The notes: generated from the sequence alone by a model not told the origin. A stretch of DNA of 50,655 bases from Kiritimatiellia bacterium (GCA_017962315.1 JAGCVN010000081.1:1-50655); one strand, 5' to 3'. Shown: positions 24,483 to 33,465, counted from the first letter of the stretch. A program made the numbers and translations.

Positions 24483-24928
24483 AGAAAACCGCCCTCGCCA
24501 TCTTGTGCGCGGCAATCGCCGCCACGTCCGACGCCGCCGCCCTCACGAAGAAACAGGCGGACTACTTCAAGAACCGCCGCATTTGCGTGAAGCGCGACAC
24601 GACCACCATGCCGGGGTACGTCATCACCCATTGGCACAGGAACGGCAAGCCGGACACGAAAGGCCCCGCCGTCGTCACGAACCGCCTCCAGAGGATCGTC
24701 GGCGCGGAGCAGAAGAACCCGGTACAGGAACGCGCCGAGGCCGCAGAGGCGGAAGCGAAGCCGCTGAAGGACTTGCGCAAGGCGGCGAAGCGGACGCAGA
24801 AGAACCGCGACAAGATACTGAAGGACGTGGAAAAGGCGAAGAAGAAAGCCGAGGACGCCGACGAGTTGGCTTTCTACACCCTACTGGAAGAAATCATCAT
24901 CTCGGCGATTGAAACGGAGGGCGAGTAA
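24479..24928 (+). CDS. Exported small protein with coiled coil
   Basis: A 149-residue protein with a signal peptide (MKKTALAILCAAIAATSDA), a short segment with CVKRDTTTMPGY, and a long Lys/Glu/Ala coiled coil from about residue 80 to the end. It could be a periplasmic structural or lysis-accessory protein. No family recognised. Overlaps neighbours by ATGA and TAATG. Confidence 0.5.
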   Translation: MKKTALAILCAAIAATSDAAALTKKQADYFKNRRICVKRDTTTMPGYVITHWHRNGKPDTKGPAVVTNRLQRIVGAEQKNPVQERAEAAEAEAKPLKDLRKAAKRTQKNRDKILKDVEKAKKKAEDADELAFYTLLEEIIISAIETEGE

Positions 24929-25197
24929 TGTGCGACCGTGAATCATTCGCGAAAATCCGCGACGCAATCGGGGAGCTGCAAAAGGCGGACGCCGTGCAAT
25001 CGGAGCAGATAAAGACCCTCTTTCACGTCACCGAGCGGCAGGGCGACACGCAGACGCGGCTTGTGAATCGGCTCGTCCTGGCAGTCATCGGCGTTTTGAT
25101 CCTTGCCGTGCTTGCGCTCATTTTCGGCGCGTTGGGCGAACGGGGCTTCAACGCCGTCACCAAGACCGCGCCGCCGACCGCCGTTGCGCCGCGCTGA
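24928..25197 (+). CDS. Holin-like membrane protein (XhlA-like layout)
   Basis: An 89-residue protein: N-terminal amphipathic or coiled helix (FAKIRDAIGELQKADAV), then one strong membrane segment at about 49-68 (LAVIGVLILAVLALIFGAL), then a short tail. This is the layout of XhlA/hemolysin-type phage holins and holin partners. Its place at the end of the structural genes agrees. Function is inferred from layout. Confidence 0.6.
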   Translation: MCDRESFAKIRDAIGELQKADAVQSEQIKTLFHVTERQGDTQTRLVNRLVLAVIGVLILAVLALIFGALGERGFNAVTKTAPPTAVAPR

Positions 25198-25264
25198 CTT
25201 TGACCGCCGCGCTGATTGTAGAGGGCGCGGCAATTCCGCCGCCCCGAACTGAAAAGGACACACG

Positions 25265-25531
25265 ATGAAAGACAAACTCCTCGCGCTGGCGTTTGAGTTT
25301 CTCTTGACGAAGAACACCGCCAAGAAACTCGCCCGGACGCTCAACAGGAAACTCGCCGACAACGCCGCGCTCGACGGCGGCAAGGCGAAGTATGCGGGCT
25401 ATCTCCGCGACGGCATGGCGACCCTTGCCGTGTATTCGGAAGCCGTTGCCGACGACGGCAAGATCAGCGACGACGAACTGGCGAAGATCAACGCCCAGAC
25501 CGACGCGCTCATTGACAAGTACATAAAATAA
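25265..25531 (+). CDS. Hypothetical helical protein
   Basis: An 88-residue helical protein (LTKNTAKKLARTLNRKL, then DDGKISDDELAKINAQ). The second part resembles an EF-hand-like loop but is too short to claim calcium binding. It lies between the holin-like and lipoprotein genes, so a lysis or exclusion role is possible. AAAAGGACAC precedes ATG 25265. Confidence 0.45.
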   Translation: MKDKLLALAFEFLLTKNTAKKLARTLNRKLADNAALDGGKAKYAGYLRDGMATLAVYSEAVADDGKISDDELAKINAQTDALIDKYIK

Positions 25532-25543
25532 AGGGGGTGCGAC

Positions 25544-26176
25544 ATGGGAAAGACCATCAAGGGCAAAGACAAGGCCGCACGGAAGACGGCTGCGGCGAAG
25601 CGCAAGATCGAGCGCAAGACGAAGGGCGGGAAGGTTGCGGCCATTGTCGCCGCGTTCGCGCTTGCCGCGATCCTGACGGGTTGCGCCACGTCCGACAGCG
25701 CACAGCCCGCCAAGAGCCAGACGCAGAACAACCGCTTCGACGATTGCGTTTTCATAATGGCGGCACAGGCGACCGTGAGCAACGGCGTGGTGGTTGCCAA
25801 GGCCGACGGCGACACGCCGCCGCTGGAAATGTTCACGCAGGCCCAGAGCCTCGAAAGCACGGGGGCGACGGACACTTTCGGCCAGACCGCGACGCAGACG
25901 CCGACGACCGACATCAAGCCGAACATCGACGTCCACTACAACGACGCCATCGGCACGGGCGGCAACGCGGCCTCGGCTTTCCTGTCGTCGCTTACGGCGG
26001 AATCATTCGCCGCCGTCCGCGACTACATCAAGAGCGGCAAGAGCGGCAAAGTCACCGTCACGAAGAAAGACGGCACGACCGAAACGCTCGACTGCGCCGA
26101 CGGGACTTGCACCTATTCGGGCGGCACGATCACCGCGAAGGATTGCGACGCCTGTACGGATTGCGCCCCCAAGTGA
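25544..26176 (+). CDS. Phage-encoded lipoprotein
   Basis: A 210-residue protein with a lipobox LTGC at 44-47 after a hydrophobic stretch (31-43). The region before it is unusually long and basic (GKDKAARKTAAAKRKIERK). The mature part is Thr/Asp/Gln-rich and ends in a Cys-rich tail (CTYSGGTITAKDCDACTDC). It would be anchored in a membrane of the lysogen, so superinfection exclusion or a spanin-like role is possible. I see no spanin signature. AAGGGGGTGCG before ATG 25544 is a good ribosome site. Confidence 0.6.
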   Translation: MGKTIKGKDKAARKTAAAKRKIERKTKGGKVAAIVAAFALAAILTGCATSDSAQPAKSQTQNNRFDDCVFIMAAQATVSNGVVVAKADGDTPPLEMFTQAQSLESTGATDTFGQTATQTPTTDIKPNIDVHYNDAIGTGGNAASAFLSSLTAESFAAVRDYIKSGKSGKVTVTKKDGTTETLDCADGTCTYSGGTITAKDCDACTDCAPK

Positions 26177-26233
26177 CCGCCGTTGTGGTATAATCTGCGC
26201 GTGTTTTTCGAAATTCTTCCTTTCGGCCACGCC

Positions 26234-26270
26234 GCCCCCGTTGCCTTGCCCGGCGCGGGGGCATCTTTTT
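26234..26270. terminator. Terminator between lipoprotein and integrase genes
   Basis: GCCCCCG (26234-26240) pairs with CGGGGGC (26256-26262), followed by ATCTTTTT. It closes the rightward late operon just before the convergent integrase gene. A TATAAT at 26189-26194 has no matching -35 box. Confidence 0.65.
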
Positions 26271-27493
26271 CACCCTAACGCCTCCACCGCCGGGGACGCC
26301 GTGCGCACCATTTCGTCGGCCACGGCGTCGAACGTGTACACGTCCGTGACGCACCCGCCCCCGGTATGGCCGAGGACGGCCCGAGCCGCTTCCAAGCCGA
26401 ACGCCCGCCGGACTTCCGTGCCGAAAGCGTGGCGGAGCCTGTTCGCCCCCCACGGCGTGATCCCGGCGCGGCCACAGGCGGCGCGGATTGTTTTCGTGTA
26501 TGCGTCCGTCGTCCAATGTTCGCCGAGTACACGCGGCACGTGCGGCGCGTCTTTCCGCTTGCCATAGAACGGCGTGACCCGTGCGGCCCGCCGCGCTTCC
26601 AGATATTCGGCCATTGCCCGGACAGGCGAGAACGGCACGTCGCCGCCGTCCTTGTGGCGTTCGAGAATCGCCCGCGCCTTTGGGCCGATACAGACGACAC
26701 GCGGCTGGCCCAACTCGCCGCGCCAGTAGTTTTTGTTCACCTCCGGCGGGACGCGGTAAACCCACGGCGTCCGGCTTGTGTCGATCAGCGACCACCGAAG
26801 GGCGCACAACTCGCACGGGCGCATCCCCGTCAGCCTGTGGACGCGCACCATGTCCGCCGTGTTTGGCATCATGTGTTCGACCGTCGCCGCGATTGTGGCG
26901 TCGTCCACGGGGCGGACGGGGGCGCGTTCAGGGGCGGCGGATCGTCCGCGCTTCACGCCCTTTATTTGCGTCAATTCTGCCTTGACCGCCGCCGGAATAC
27001 GTCCGTCATCCAACGCCCAGTCGAACATATGCTTGACCTGCCAGAGCCGCCTGTTAACTGTCACTCGGCACACGCCTGACCGGACGAGCGCGTCGCGGAA
27101 TGTGAGCATATCGGCATGGGTGAGCTCCGCGACGGACGCGAGACCGAACATTTGCCGGAACAGGCGCACGTCGATAGCCGCGCTAGTGGCAGAGCTTGTT
27201 GGATATCCGTCCGGGCCTCGATACTATTCTTGACAATGGGCGCACCACGCCGCGCAAATATCCTCTACTGTTGCGCCTGGTCTGTTATTTTTGGCGATTT
27301 GTCTCGTTTGCTCTTCCCAATAGCGAGCGGCGGCCTCTTCGGCCAGCTTTCGTGGGCAGTCCGAGCGTAACGTATGCTTTGCACCGGGAGCGCGCAGGGG
27401 TATTTGTCGCCGTCTTTTTTCCCCCGGCAGTTTGACTGAATAATACCAAAGTCCGTGGTTGTTGAAGACTGATCCAGACTGTTTGAATCTCAT
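26270..27493 (-). pseudogene. int: Tyrosine integrase interrupted by one in-frame TAG
   Basis: Read as one frame from ATG 27493 this is a 407-codon tyrosine recombinase. Codon 90 (27224-27226) is TAG. The frame on both sides is uninterrupted and reads as one protein: ...WCAHCQE, stop, YRGPDGYPTSSA. Catalytic parts remain: Arg in TGMRPCE, LRHAFGTEVRR, LGHTGGGCVTDVY with the final Tyr. The first His of the usual HxxR box is Asn (NRLR). TAG serves as a normal stop elsewhere in this prophage (ends at 5535, 6729, 19430), so recoding is unlikely. The C-terminal part could restart at GTG 27169 but would lack the arm-binding domain. A sequencing error is the alternative. Confidence 0.85.
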
Positions 27494-27532
27494 ATGCACA
27501 CACTTTCTGCCAGATAGGCAAAGTCGGAGAAT

Positions 27533-27550
27533 GTTGTAAAGCGTTGTAAA
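27533..27550. repeat. Direct repeat GTTGTAAA, possible integrase arm sites
   Basis: GTTGTAAA occurs at 27533-27540 and again at 27543-27550, ten bases apart, between the integrase start and the tRNA. Spacing and place fit arm-type integrase sites; this is a guess. A small hairpin (CATCG ... CGATG, 27561-27575) follows. Confidence 0.3.
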
Positions 27551-27631
27551 CGCCTTAAAACATCGATTTCCGATGAAGGTATACGTAGACCAGTAAACGC
27601 ACACCTCATTCGTAATGCACACGATACGTAA

Positions 27632-27707
27632 TGGTGGAGGTAAGGGGAGTCGAACCCCTGGCCTTTTGAATGCCATTCAAACGCTCTACCAACTGAGCTA
27701 TACCCCC
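27632..27707 (-). tRNA. tRNA-Ala (GGC)
   Basis: A 76-base cloverleaf on the minus strand. The acceptor stem begins GGGGGTA, the D loop contains AGCTCAGTTGGTAGAG, the anticodon loop is ATGGCAT with anticodon GGC, the T arm has GGTTCGACTCC, and CCA is encoded. The 3' end faces the integrase gene, so this is the probable attachment gene, with the prophage rebuilding or abutting its 3' end. Confidence 0.95.
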
Positions 27708-27746
27708 AAAAGGACATCGCCCGGAACGGGCGTGAAAACAGGGGTT

Positions 27747-27775
27747 ATTAAAGCAGTTCCCGCCCCGGATGTCAA
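27747..27775 (-). promoter_or_regulatory. Promoter of tRNA-Ala
   Basis: On the minus strand TTGACA (27770-27775) and TTTAAT (27747-27752) are separated by 17 bases, about 40 bases upstream of the mature tRNA end. This is the best -35 match in the window. Confidence 0.8.
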
Positions 27776-27800
27776 GTACACTTTTTGCTTTTTTTCCCCC

Positions 27801-27830
27801 TTGCTTTCCGGGGGGAAGATGTGCTATACT
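27801..27830 (+). promoter_or_regulatory. Promoter of secDF
   Basis: TTGCTT (27801-27806), 18 bases, TATACT (27825-27830), divergent from the tRNA promoter. It predicts a leader of about 50 bases before ATG 27888. Confidence 0.7.
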
Positions 27831-27887
27831 GACCGCTCGTTGAATCTTCCAGAACGTATGTTGGTTTTTTTTGGAGACGAAAAGGCA

Positions 27888-30437
27888 ATGAGTAGAAATG
27901 ACCTGTGGAAGTGGCTGGTACTTGTGTTTCTAGCCATTCTTTCTGTGTACACCGTGTATCCGCCGAAGGAGAAGATCCGTCTTGGCCTCGACCTTTCCGG
28001 TGGTACGAGTTTCACGATCGCCATCGACCAGAAGCGTTTGGCGAGCAATCTCAAGGCTGAGAATCCCGACCAGACGGACGCCCAGGTGCAGTCGCGCGTT
28101 GATTCGCTCCTGAGGGATGCCGACGACCGGGTCGTCGAGGTGATCCGCAACCGTATTGACGGTCTCGGTGTGAACGAGCCAGTCATTCAGGGCGGGAAAA
28201 ACCACCGCATCACCGTCCAGCTGCCCGGCATCAGCGAGGAATCCCGCCGTACCGCAGAGCAGTCCCTCCAGTCCGCCGCGTTCCTAGAGTTCAAGCTGGT
28301 TTCGCCGAACAACGCCGACGAAGTGGACAAACTCTTTAAATCCGGGCGCATCCCCGAAGGGTACGAGCTGGGCGAGGACGGGCAATCCTTTAAGCGTTCC
28401 GCCAATTACAACGAGCTGGTGAAAGATCCCGAATATCTGAACCGTCTCGGACGTTTTGAAGTCCGCGACCCGCGTTACCAGTTCATGCTCGAACGCTTCG
28501 AGAACGAAGATACCCACGCAATCGCCTACCGTCCCGTCTTTGTCCGCCGTAAAGCCGAGATGACCGGCGGCGCACTCTCCCGCGCCAGTGTCGAAGTCGA
28601 CTCCATGACCGGCAAGGTGCAGGTACAGCTCACCTTCAACGCCAAGGGCGCGGCGGAGTTCGCGCGCCTCACCAAGGCGTATGCGCCGCATGGTTCGCGC
28701 AACAAGGATAAGGACAGGGGACGCCAGCTCGCCATCATACTGGATGACACGCTGTACTCCGCGCCGACTATCAACGAAGAGATTCCCAACGGCAAGGCTG
28801 TCATCAACGGGTCTTTCTCCTGGGCTGAGGCCGCCGTCCTCCGCAATATCCTGAATGCTGGTTCGCTGCCCGCGCCGATGAAAGTCATCGAAAAGCGCTC
28901 CATCGAGTCCACGCTCGGTTCCGACGCGATCCACAGCGGTTTGATGGCCGGTATCCTCGGTCTCGTGCTGATCATGATCTTCATGCTCTGCTACTATTGT
29001 TACTGCGGCGTCCTCGCCAATGTCGCGCTGATTCTCGACATCGTGCTGCTGCCCGCCGGCCTGATTATCGCCTCCAACGTCCTCGGCGTCTTCGTTCAGG
29101 ACGCGGCCGTCGCGAAGAAGGCGATCGACCTGCCTGTGCTGACGATGCCCGGCATCGCCGGTATCGTGTTGACCGTCGGTATGGCGGTGGACGCCAATGT
29201 GCTGATCTTCGAGCGTATCCGCGAGGAATTCAAACTGGGCAAGTCCGCCCGCGCCGCCGTCGCCGCCGGTTACGACAATGCGTTCCTTGCGATTTTCGAT
29301 TCGAACATCACGACGATGCTGACAGCCGCGCTGTTGTTCATCTTCGGCGCAGGCCCGATCCGCGGCTTTGCGATTACCCTCTCCGCCGGTATCATCATCT
29401 CGATGTTCACCGCGCTCGTCGTCACACGCCTCATCTTCAACTTGACCGTCTCCGAGACGCGCGTCAAGCCCTACAAGATGCTGCAACTCCTGAAAAACCC
29501 GAACTTCGACTTCGTGAAGTGGGGCAAGACGGCTTTTGTCACGTCCGTCTTGGTCGCGCTTGTCACCGTCGGTCTTTTCTTCGGGCGGGCGTTCCATAAT
29601 CCCGCCAGCGTGATGTCCGTGGACTTTACCGGCGGTGAGGCGATGACCTTCCAGTTCGATTCCGCGCAGAAGATGGAGATCGGCGAAGTCCGCAAAATCG
29701 CGGCCACGCTGGTCAACGATGCCACCATCCAGTATCAGGATTCGCTTGAAGGTTCCGCGCAGACCCTGCTGGTCAAGACGAGCATGACGAAAACCGCCGA
29801 CGGAAAGCCCGTCGCCGATGCCATGCTCGACGCGCTCCGCAAGGCCAAGCCGGAAGCGAAGTTCCTGCTCGCCAATAGCGAGGAAGTCGGTTCGGAAATC
29901 GGCGCCGACCTGAAGAAGGCCGCGATCTGGGCGTCGATCTGGTCGCTCGCCGCGATCTTGATCTACGTGTCACTCCGTTTCGAGTTCGCGTTCGCCCTCG
30001 GCGGTGTCATTGCCCTCGCGCACGACGCACTCATCACCCTCGGCCTCTACAGCCTCTTCGGTTTCCTCTTCGGCGGCCGCCAGGTCGGCCTGATGATCGT
30101 CACCGCGTTGTTGACCATCATCGGTTACTCCATCAACGACACGATCGTCATCTTCGACCGTATCCGCGAGGATCTGCGCAAGGATCAGAAATCCGACCTG
30201 AAGACGCTCTGCAACAAAGCCATCAATTCGACGTTGAGCCGTACGTTGCTCACCTCGATCACCACGTTGATTGCCTGCTTGACGCTCTTCATCTTCGGCG
30301 GTGGCGCCATCAATGACTTCGCACTCGCGATGGTCATCGGCGTACTCGTCGGCACCTATTCCTCCGTGTTCGTCGCAGTTCCCGTGATGATCTGGTGGTT
30401 TAAGGGTAAGCGTCCGGTTTCCAGGAAAACCGTTTAA
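27888..30437 (+). CDS. secDF: SecD-SecF fusion, protein export
   Basis: An 849-residue inner-membrane protein combining SecD and SecF, which use proton flow to pull exported proteins through after the SecYEG channel. SecD part: first membrane helix at 8-24, LGLDLSGGTSF at about 33-43, the P1 domain, then helices containing AGIAGIVLTVGMAVDANVLIFERIREE. SecF part: from about 545, with VDFTGGEAMTFQF and a second IGYSINDTIVIFDRIREDLR. Each half has six helices. ATG 27888 is preferred because GGAG lies 12 bases upstream. Fusion is common in several phyla. Monocistronic, with its own promoter and terminator. Confidence 0.96.
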   Translation: MSRNDLWKWLVLVFLAILSVYTVYPPKEKIRLGLDLSGGTSFTIAIDQKRLASNLKAENPDQTDAQVQSRVDSLLRDADDRVVEVIRNRIDGLGVNEPVIQGGKNHRITVQLPGISEESRRTAEQSLQSAAFLEFKLVSPNNADEVDKLFKSGRIPEGYELGEDGQSFKRSANYNELVKDPEYLNRLGRFEVRDPRYQFMLERFENEDTHAIAYRPVFVRRKAEMTGGALSRASVEVDSMTGKVQVQLTFNAKGAAEFARLTKAYAPHGSRNKDKDRGRQLAIILDDTLYSAPTINEEIPNGKAVINGSFSWAEAAVLRNILNAGSLPAPMKVIEKRSIESTLGSDAIHSGLMAGILGLVLIMIFMLCYYCYCGVLANVALILDIVLLPAGLIIASNVLGVFVQDAAVAKKAIDLPVLTMPGIAGIVLTVGMAVDANVLIFERIREEFKLGKSARAAVAAGYDNAFLAIFDSNITTMLTAALLFIFGAGPIRGFAITLSAGIIISMFTALVVTRLIFNLTVSETRVKPYKMLQLLKNPNFDFVKWGKTAFVTSVLVALVTVGLFFGRAFHNPASVMSVDFTGGEAMTFQFDSAQKMEIGEVRKIAATLVNDATIQYQDSLEGSAQTLLVKTSMTKTADGKPVADAMLDALRKAKPEAKFLLANSEEVGSEIGADLKKAAIWASIWSLAAILIYVSLRFEFAFALGGVIALAHDALITLGLYSLFGFLFGGRQVGLMIVTALLTIIGYSINDTIVIFDRIREDLRKDQKSDLKTLCNKAINSTLSRTLLTSITTLIACLTLFIFGGGAINDFALAMVIGVLVGTYSSVFVAVPVMIWWFKGKRPVSRKTV

Positions 30438-30460
30438 ATAGTTCGGTTTTCCTACCACCC

Positions 30461-30490
30461 ACCGGCGGACAAAAGTCCGCCGGTTTTTTT
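30461..30490 (+). terminator. Terminator of secDF
   Basis: ACCGGCGGAC and GTCCGCCGGT form a perfect ten-base stem with an AAAA loop, followed by seven Ts. It ends the secDF transcript 24 bases after the stop. Confidence 0.9.
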
Positions 30491-30570
30491 GACTTTTCAA
30501 CATTTGGCTCTTCGGAGTTTTTAGTGGAACGGGAATCATCCTTGTCCACCCATACCAATGAAAGACAACA

Positions 30571-30640
30571 AACGGATTTGCTCACGCCTGACGGCGTTCG
30601 CGAAGTGGCAGTGAGCCACGTTAACGGCGAACAAATCCGT
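30571..30640 (+). ncRNA. Candidate structured RNA, weak
   Basis: Nested inverted repeats: ACGGATTT (30572) pairs with AAATCCGT (ends 30640), GTTCGC (30596-30601) with GCGAAC (30627-30632), and GTGGC (30605-30609) with GCCAC (30615-30619). A short open frame crosses it (30524-30742) but does not look like the host's genes. Could be an RNA element or chance. Confidence 0.3.
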
Positions 30641-30790
30641 GTGTTATTGTGTCGGACGGATTCATGGGTATATATGAATTTGATTGCCCGCGCAAATCCG
30701 ACCGTTTTTTACCGTATCTCTGCGTTTCAACAATACCCCTAGGCGGGCGTGAAAAATTTTAACGCAACCCCCGCTCGCACCTCGGCGCGA

Positions 30791-30937
30791 GTGATTCGAT
30801 TCGGATAACTTGCTATACTGTGGTGGGGTGAAGTTATAGACGAGAGGGGCAACATCCCCGTTACCCGTCAAGCACGTGAAGTGAAAGACAGGACACGGGG
30901 AAGCGGGGGCTTTGCACGGGCATTTCCCGCTTTCCCC
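30791..30937 (+). ncRNA. Promoter and structured transcript candidate
   Basis: TATACT at 30814-30819 (with a weak -35, GTGATT, 17 bases upstream) stands before a segment with two hairpins and no plausible gene: GGGG/CCCC at 30846-30859 and an 11-pair stem 30897-30907 with 30926-30937 (one bulged T). The next gene reads toward this point from the other strand. It may be a small RNA. No T tract follows the last stem. Confidence 0.35.
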
Positions 30938-30993
30938 AGTTCTCGGCGTTGAAAAAGTTCTTAGTCGGCGGCTTATCTCCGGAAGGAGCGCCG

Positions 30994-33435
30994 TCAAAGC
31001 GTATTGCGTCCGGCGGCGAGCGACTTCGTTTCGCCGGCGAACGAGAATTCACCGGGAACCGGCGTTATCACGGTTCCATGCGCCCGTCCACCTTCAAATG
31101 ACAAATCAACCTCTATCATCTTTCCAGACGGATGCGGGTAGGATGCCTTGATGGATTTCAACCCGCCGGGTTGCGGCGAAACGCGGACTTTCTCGAAGAA
31201 AGGCGCCGCGCTGCGGATTCCCGCGATCCCCGTACGCAGGAACCAGAGCGGGTGTGCACCCCAGGCGTGGCAGTCGCTGCGCGCGTCCTTCCCCGGGTAT
31301 TCCGGCGATTCGAGGGTTGTTGTCGCGCCGAGTTTCACGTAATCCTTCCAGAGATCGAGTCGTTTCAGGAAGAGATCGCCGCGTCCGAACTTGAAGAACG
31401 TCTCGAAGAGGTAGTACGAGAAATACACCGTGGTACGGTGCAGATTCTTTTCCGTGATGAGTTTGTCGAAGAGCGCCTGCGCCCGTTCACCCTCGAACAC
31501 GTCCGTCAACAGCGCGAGACACTGCGCGTGCTCGGCGAAGGACTTACGCGCGGCGTCAGAGGCGAAAAGGCCGCGCCCCGCGTCGAAGAACTGCTTGATG
31601 ATCGCCGGTTTCAGGCGTTCCGCCTTTTCGTGCCAATGCGCGGCGAGGTGGCGGTTACCGAAAGCTGTCTCGACTTTCGCCGCACCCTGCAACGCGGCGA
31701 GGTAGAAGAGGTTCATCTCGGCGTTCGCGCCGCCGTTGCGCGAGCCGGGCGCCCATCCGCCGCCCCACTCGCCGCTCTGCACCCAATCCATGAACGACCA
31801 GCCGGGAAGTTTTTCGATGATGCCGTCTTCGCGCTCATACAGCTCAAACCCGCTCAACGTGTCGCGCAGTCCGGGCAGCCGGGCCTTGAGCCAGGCACGG
31901 TTTGCATGGTTCATCAGGTAGTCGGGATACATGCCGAGGTAGCAAAGCGTGTAGGATGCGCCCTCCTGTGTACCGACGGTCGGGAAGTTGAACGGCACGT
32001 TGCCGTCATCGCGGCGGTTGATGTCGTAGATTTCGATGGCGCGCCGGATGATCGCGTCATCCGCCGTCATAGAGGAGATGACGTTCAGCTGGACACGTGT
32101 GTCGCCGGGGTACATCTGCTGCTCGTAGAAGGGGCAGTCGAACAGCATCTCGTGGCAACACATCTGCATCGCACGCGTGCAGATCGCCTGAACGCCCGCA
32201 AGCGCGGGATCGTCGGGCGACTCGAAGCGCGTTTCACATTCAAGCGGATAGCGTGACTCGATAAGTTCAAGGTTCTGGATTTCGATTGGCTCCTTGTCGG
32301 CCGCGATCACGATCTCACACCAGCGTCCGCACCGGAACCAAGGCGGCTGGAACACGGCGCGGTCGCACCCATTGAACACAAAACGGTCGCCGAAACCGTC
32401 GAACGTCTTGCCTTCCCATTCCGATCGGTTGCCCTTGAAGAATCTGCCCTTGAACCTCTCGTCCTTGGACGGGCCGCGCAGGGCCTCCGCCCACTTCCAC
32501 GTCATCGAACCGCCCTTTCCGCCTTTCACGACCGCCTCCGGGTAGGCGCAGATGTAACGGTCGAGATCCCAGAGGATGCGGCGTTTCTCGCCGGGATTCA
32601 CGACGAGCGGGAACTTCATCTCGCCGCCGGCGACGAACCTGCCGGGACGGACGCGGTACTCCGTCTGGTCGGGAAGCTGGGAAGGGAAGAGCATCCATCC
32701 CTTCTGCCTTAAGCCACACGCATTGCCCCGTCCCAGCGGGCCGCGCACGACGGCGGGCTTCAACCAGATACCCGGGACATATTCGTAGATTCCGGAGCCG
32801 CGTATCTCGAATCCGTCGCCGGCACCCCACGCACCGCCCGACTTGCCAATGTTCTTCACGTTGGTGACCGGCCCGCATTCCCACGCGCCCTTTCCCGTCG
32901 TGAGGACGGCGTCGTACGTACCTGCCGCCTTCAGGCAGAATCCGAGCTTGTACGAAATCTGCGCGAGCGGCGACGCCCGGTAGGGCATCCGCCACACCAT
33001 CGCCTCCATCACGTGCTTGCCGGGGTCCAACGTGACGCGGTAACTCTGGTACATCCAGTTCTCGACCGTGCCGCGGTGCGGCCCGCGCGAAACGAACGCG
33101 CCATCGAGCGTAAGGTAGTAACGTTCGTCGCCCGTGACGTCGAACTCGAGCGGCGAGCCGTCGCTTGTGAACTCGCAACGGAAGCGCACGACGCGCGGTA
33201 TCGGCGGATAGGCCACCTCGTCTTTGATGTCGGGATGCGAGAGCCATGCCGCCTGGTCGATCGGCTGCACGGGCAGGATTGCCGTGTTCCCGCGTGTAAA
33301 GCGCGGAGGGTTGATGACGTGCTCGATATTCCCGATGGCTGCAACGGCCACACCGGAAACCATGATTGCCGAGCAAAGCGTCAACGGGAGGGCTGCGGCA
33401 CTCAACCCTCTGTCCGGTCTTGGGTTCTTATTCAT
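30994..33435 (-). CDS. Secreted GH78-like alpha-L-rhamnosidase
   Basis: An 813-residue exported protein. An N-terminal signal peptide (about 1-33, MNKNPRPDRGLSAAALPL onward) precedes beta domains, then a six-hairpin barrel. The family motif DCPFYEQQMYPGDTR around residue 445 corresponds to the DCPxxEQxxxxGD motif that carries the general acid in GH78 relatives. It would remove rhamnose from plant or microbial polysaccharides. ATG 33435 has GGAAGG upstream and leads directly into the signal; an upstream ATG at 33462 is possible. Transcribed after the GH43-like gene, with which it likely acts. The last 60 residues form a small beta domain as in GH78. Confidence 0.85.
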   Translation of the reverse strand: MNKNPRPDRGLSAAALPLTLCSAIMVSGVAVAAIGNIEHVINPPRFTRGNTAILPVQPIDQAAWLSHPDIKDEVAYPPIPRVVRFRCEFTSDGSPLEFDVTGDERYYLTLDGAFVSRGPHRGTVENWMYQSYRVTLDPGKHVMEAMVWRMPYRASPLAQISYKLGFCLKAAGTYDAVLTTGKGAWECGPVTNVKNIGKSGGAWGAGDGFEIRGSGIYEYVPGIWLKPAVVRGPLGRGNACGLRQKGWMLFPSQLPDQTEYRVRPGRFVAGGEMKFPLVVNPGEKRRILWDLDRYICAYPEAVVKGGKGGSMTWKWAEALRGPSKDERFKGRFFKGNRSEWEGKTFDGFGDRFVFNGCDRAVFQPPWFRCGRWCEIVIAADKEPIEIQNLELIESRYPLECETRFESPDDPALAGVQAICTRAMQMCCHEMLFDCPFYEQQMYPGDTRVQLNVISSMTADDAIIRRAIEIYDINRRDDGNVPFNFPTVGTQEGASYTLCYLGMYPDYLMNHANRAWLKARLPGLRDTLSGFELYEREDGIIEKLPGWSFMDWVQSGEWGGGWAPGSRNGGANAEMNLFYLAALQGAAKVETAFGNRHLAAHWHEKAERLKPAIIKQFFDAGRGLFASDAARKSFAEHAQCLALLTDVFEGERAQALFDKLITEKNLHRTTVYFSYYLFETFFKFGRGDLFLKRLDLWKDYVKLGATTTLESPEYPGKDARSDCHAWGAHPLWFLRTGIAGIRSAAPFFEKVRVSPQPGGLKSIKASYPHPSGKMIEVDLSFEGGRAHGTVITPVPGEFSFAGETKSLAAGRNTL

Positions 33436-33465
33436 CGTGTTTTGTCCTTCCGTGTTGAACATTCC

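Noticed and set aside
26189..26194. TATAAT box as promoter of a small RNA before the integrase
   Set aside because: No -35 box at a suitable distance; the downstream stem is better read as the terminator of the late operon.
27224..27226. Amber recoding of TAG in the prophage
   Set aside because: Other prophage genes end normally at TAG (5535, 6729, 19430, 19945) with a new gene right after, so TAG is a stop here.
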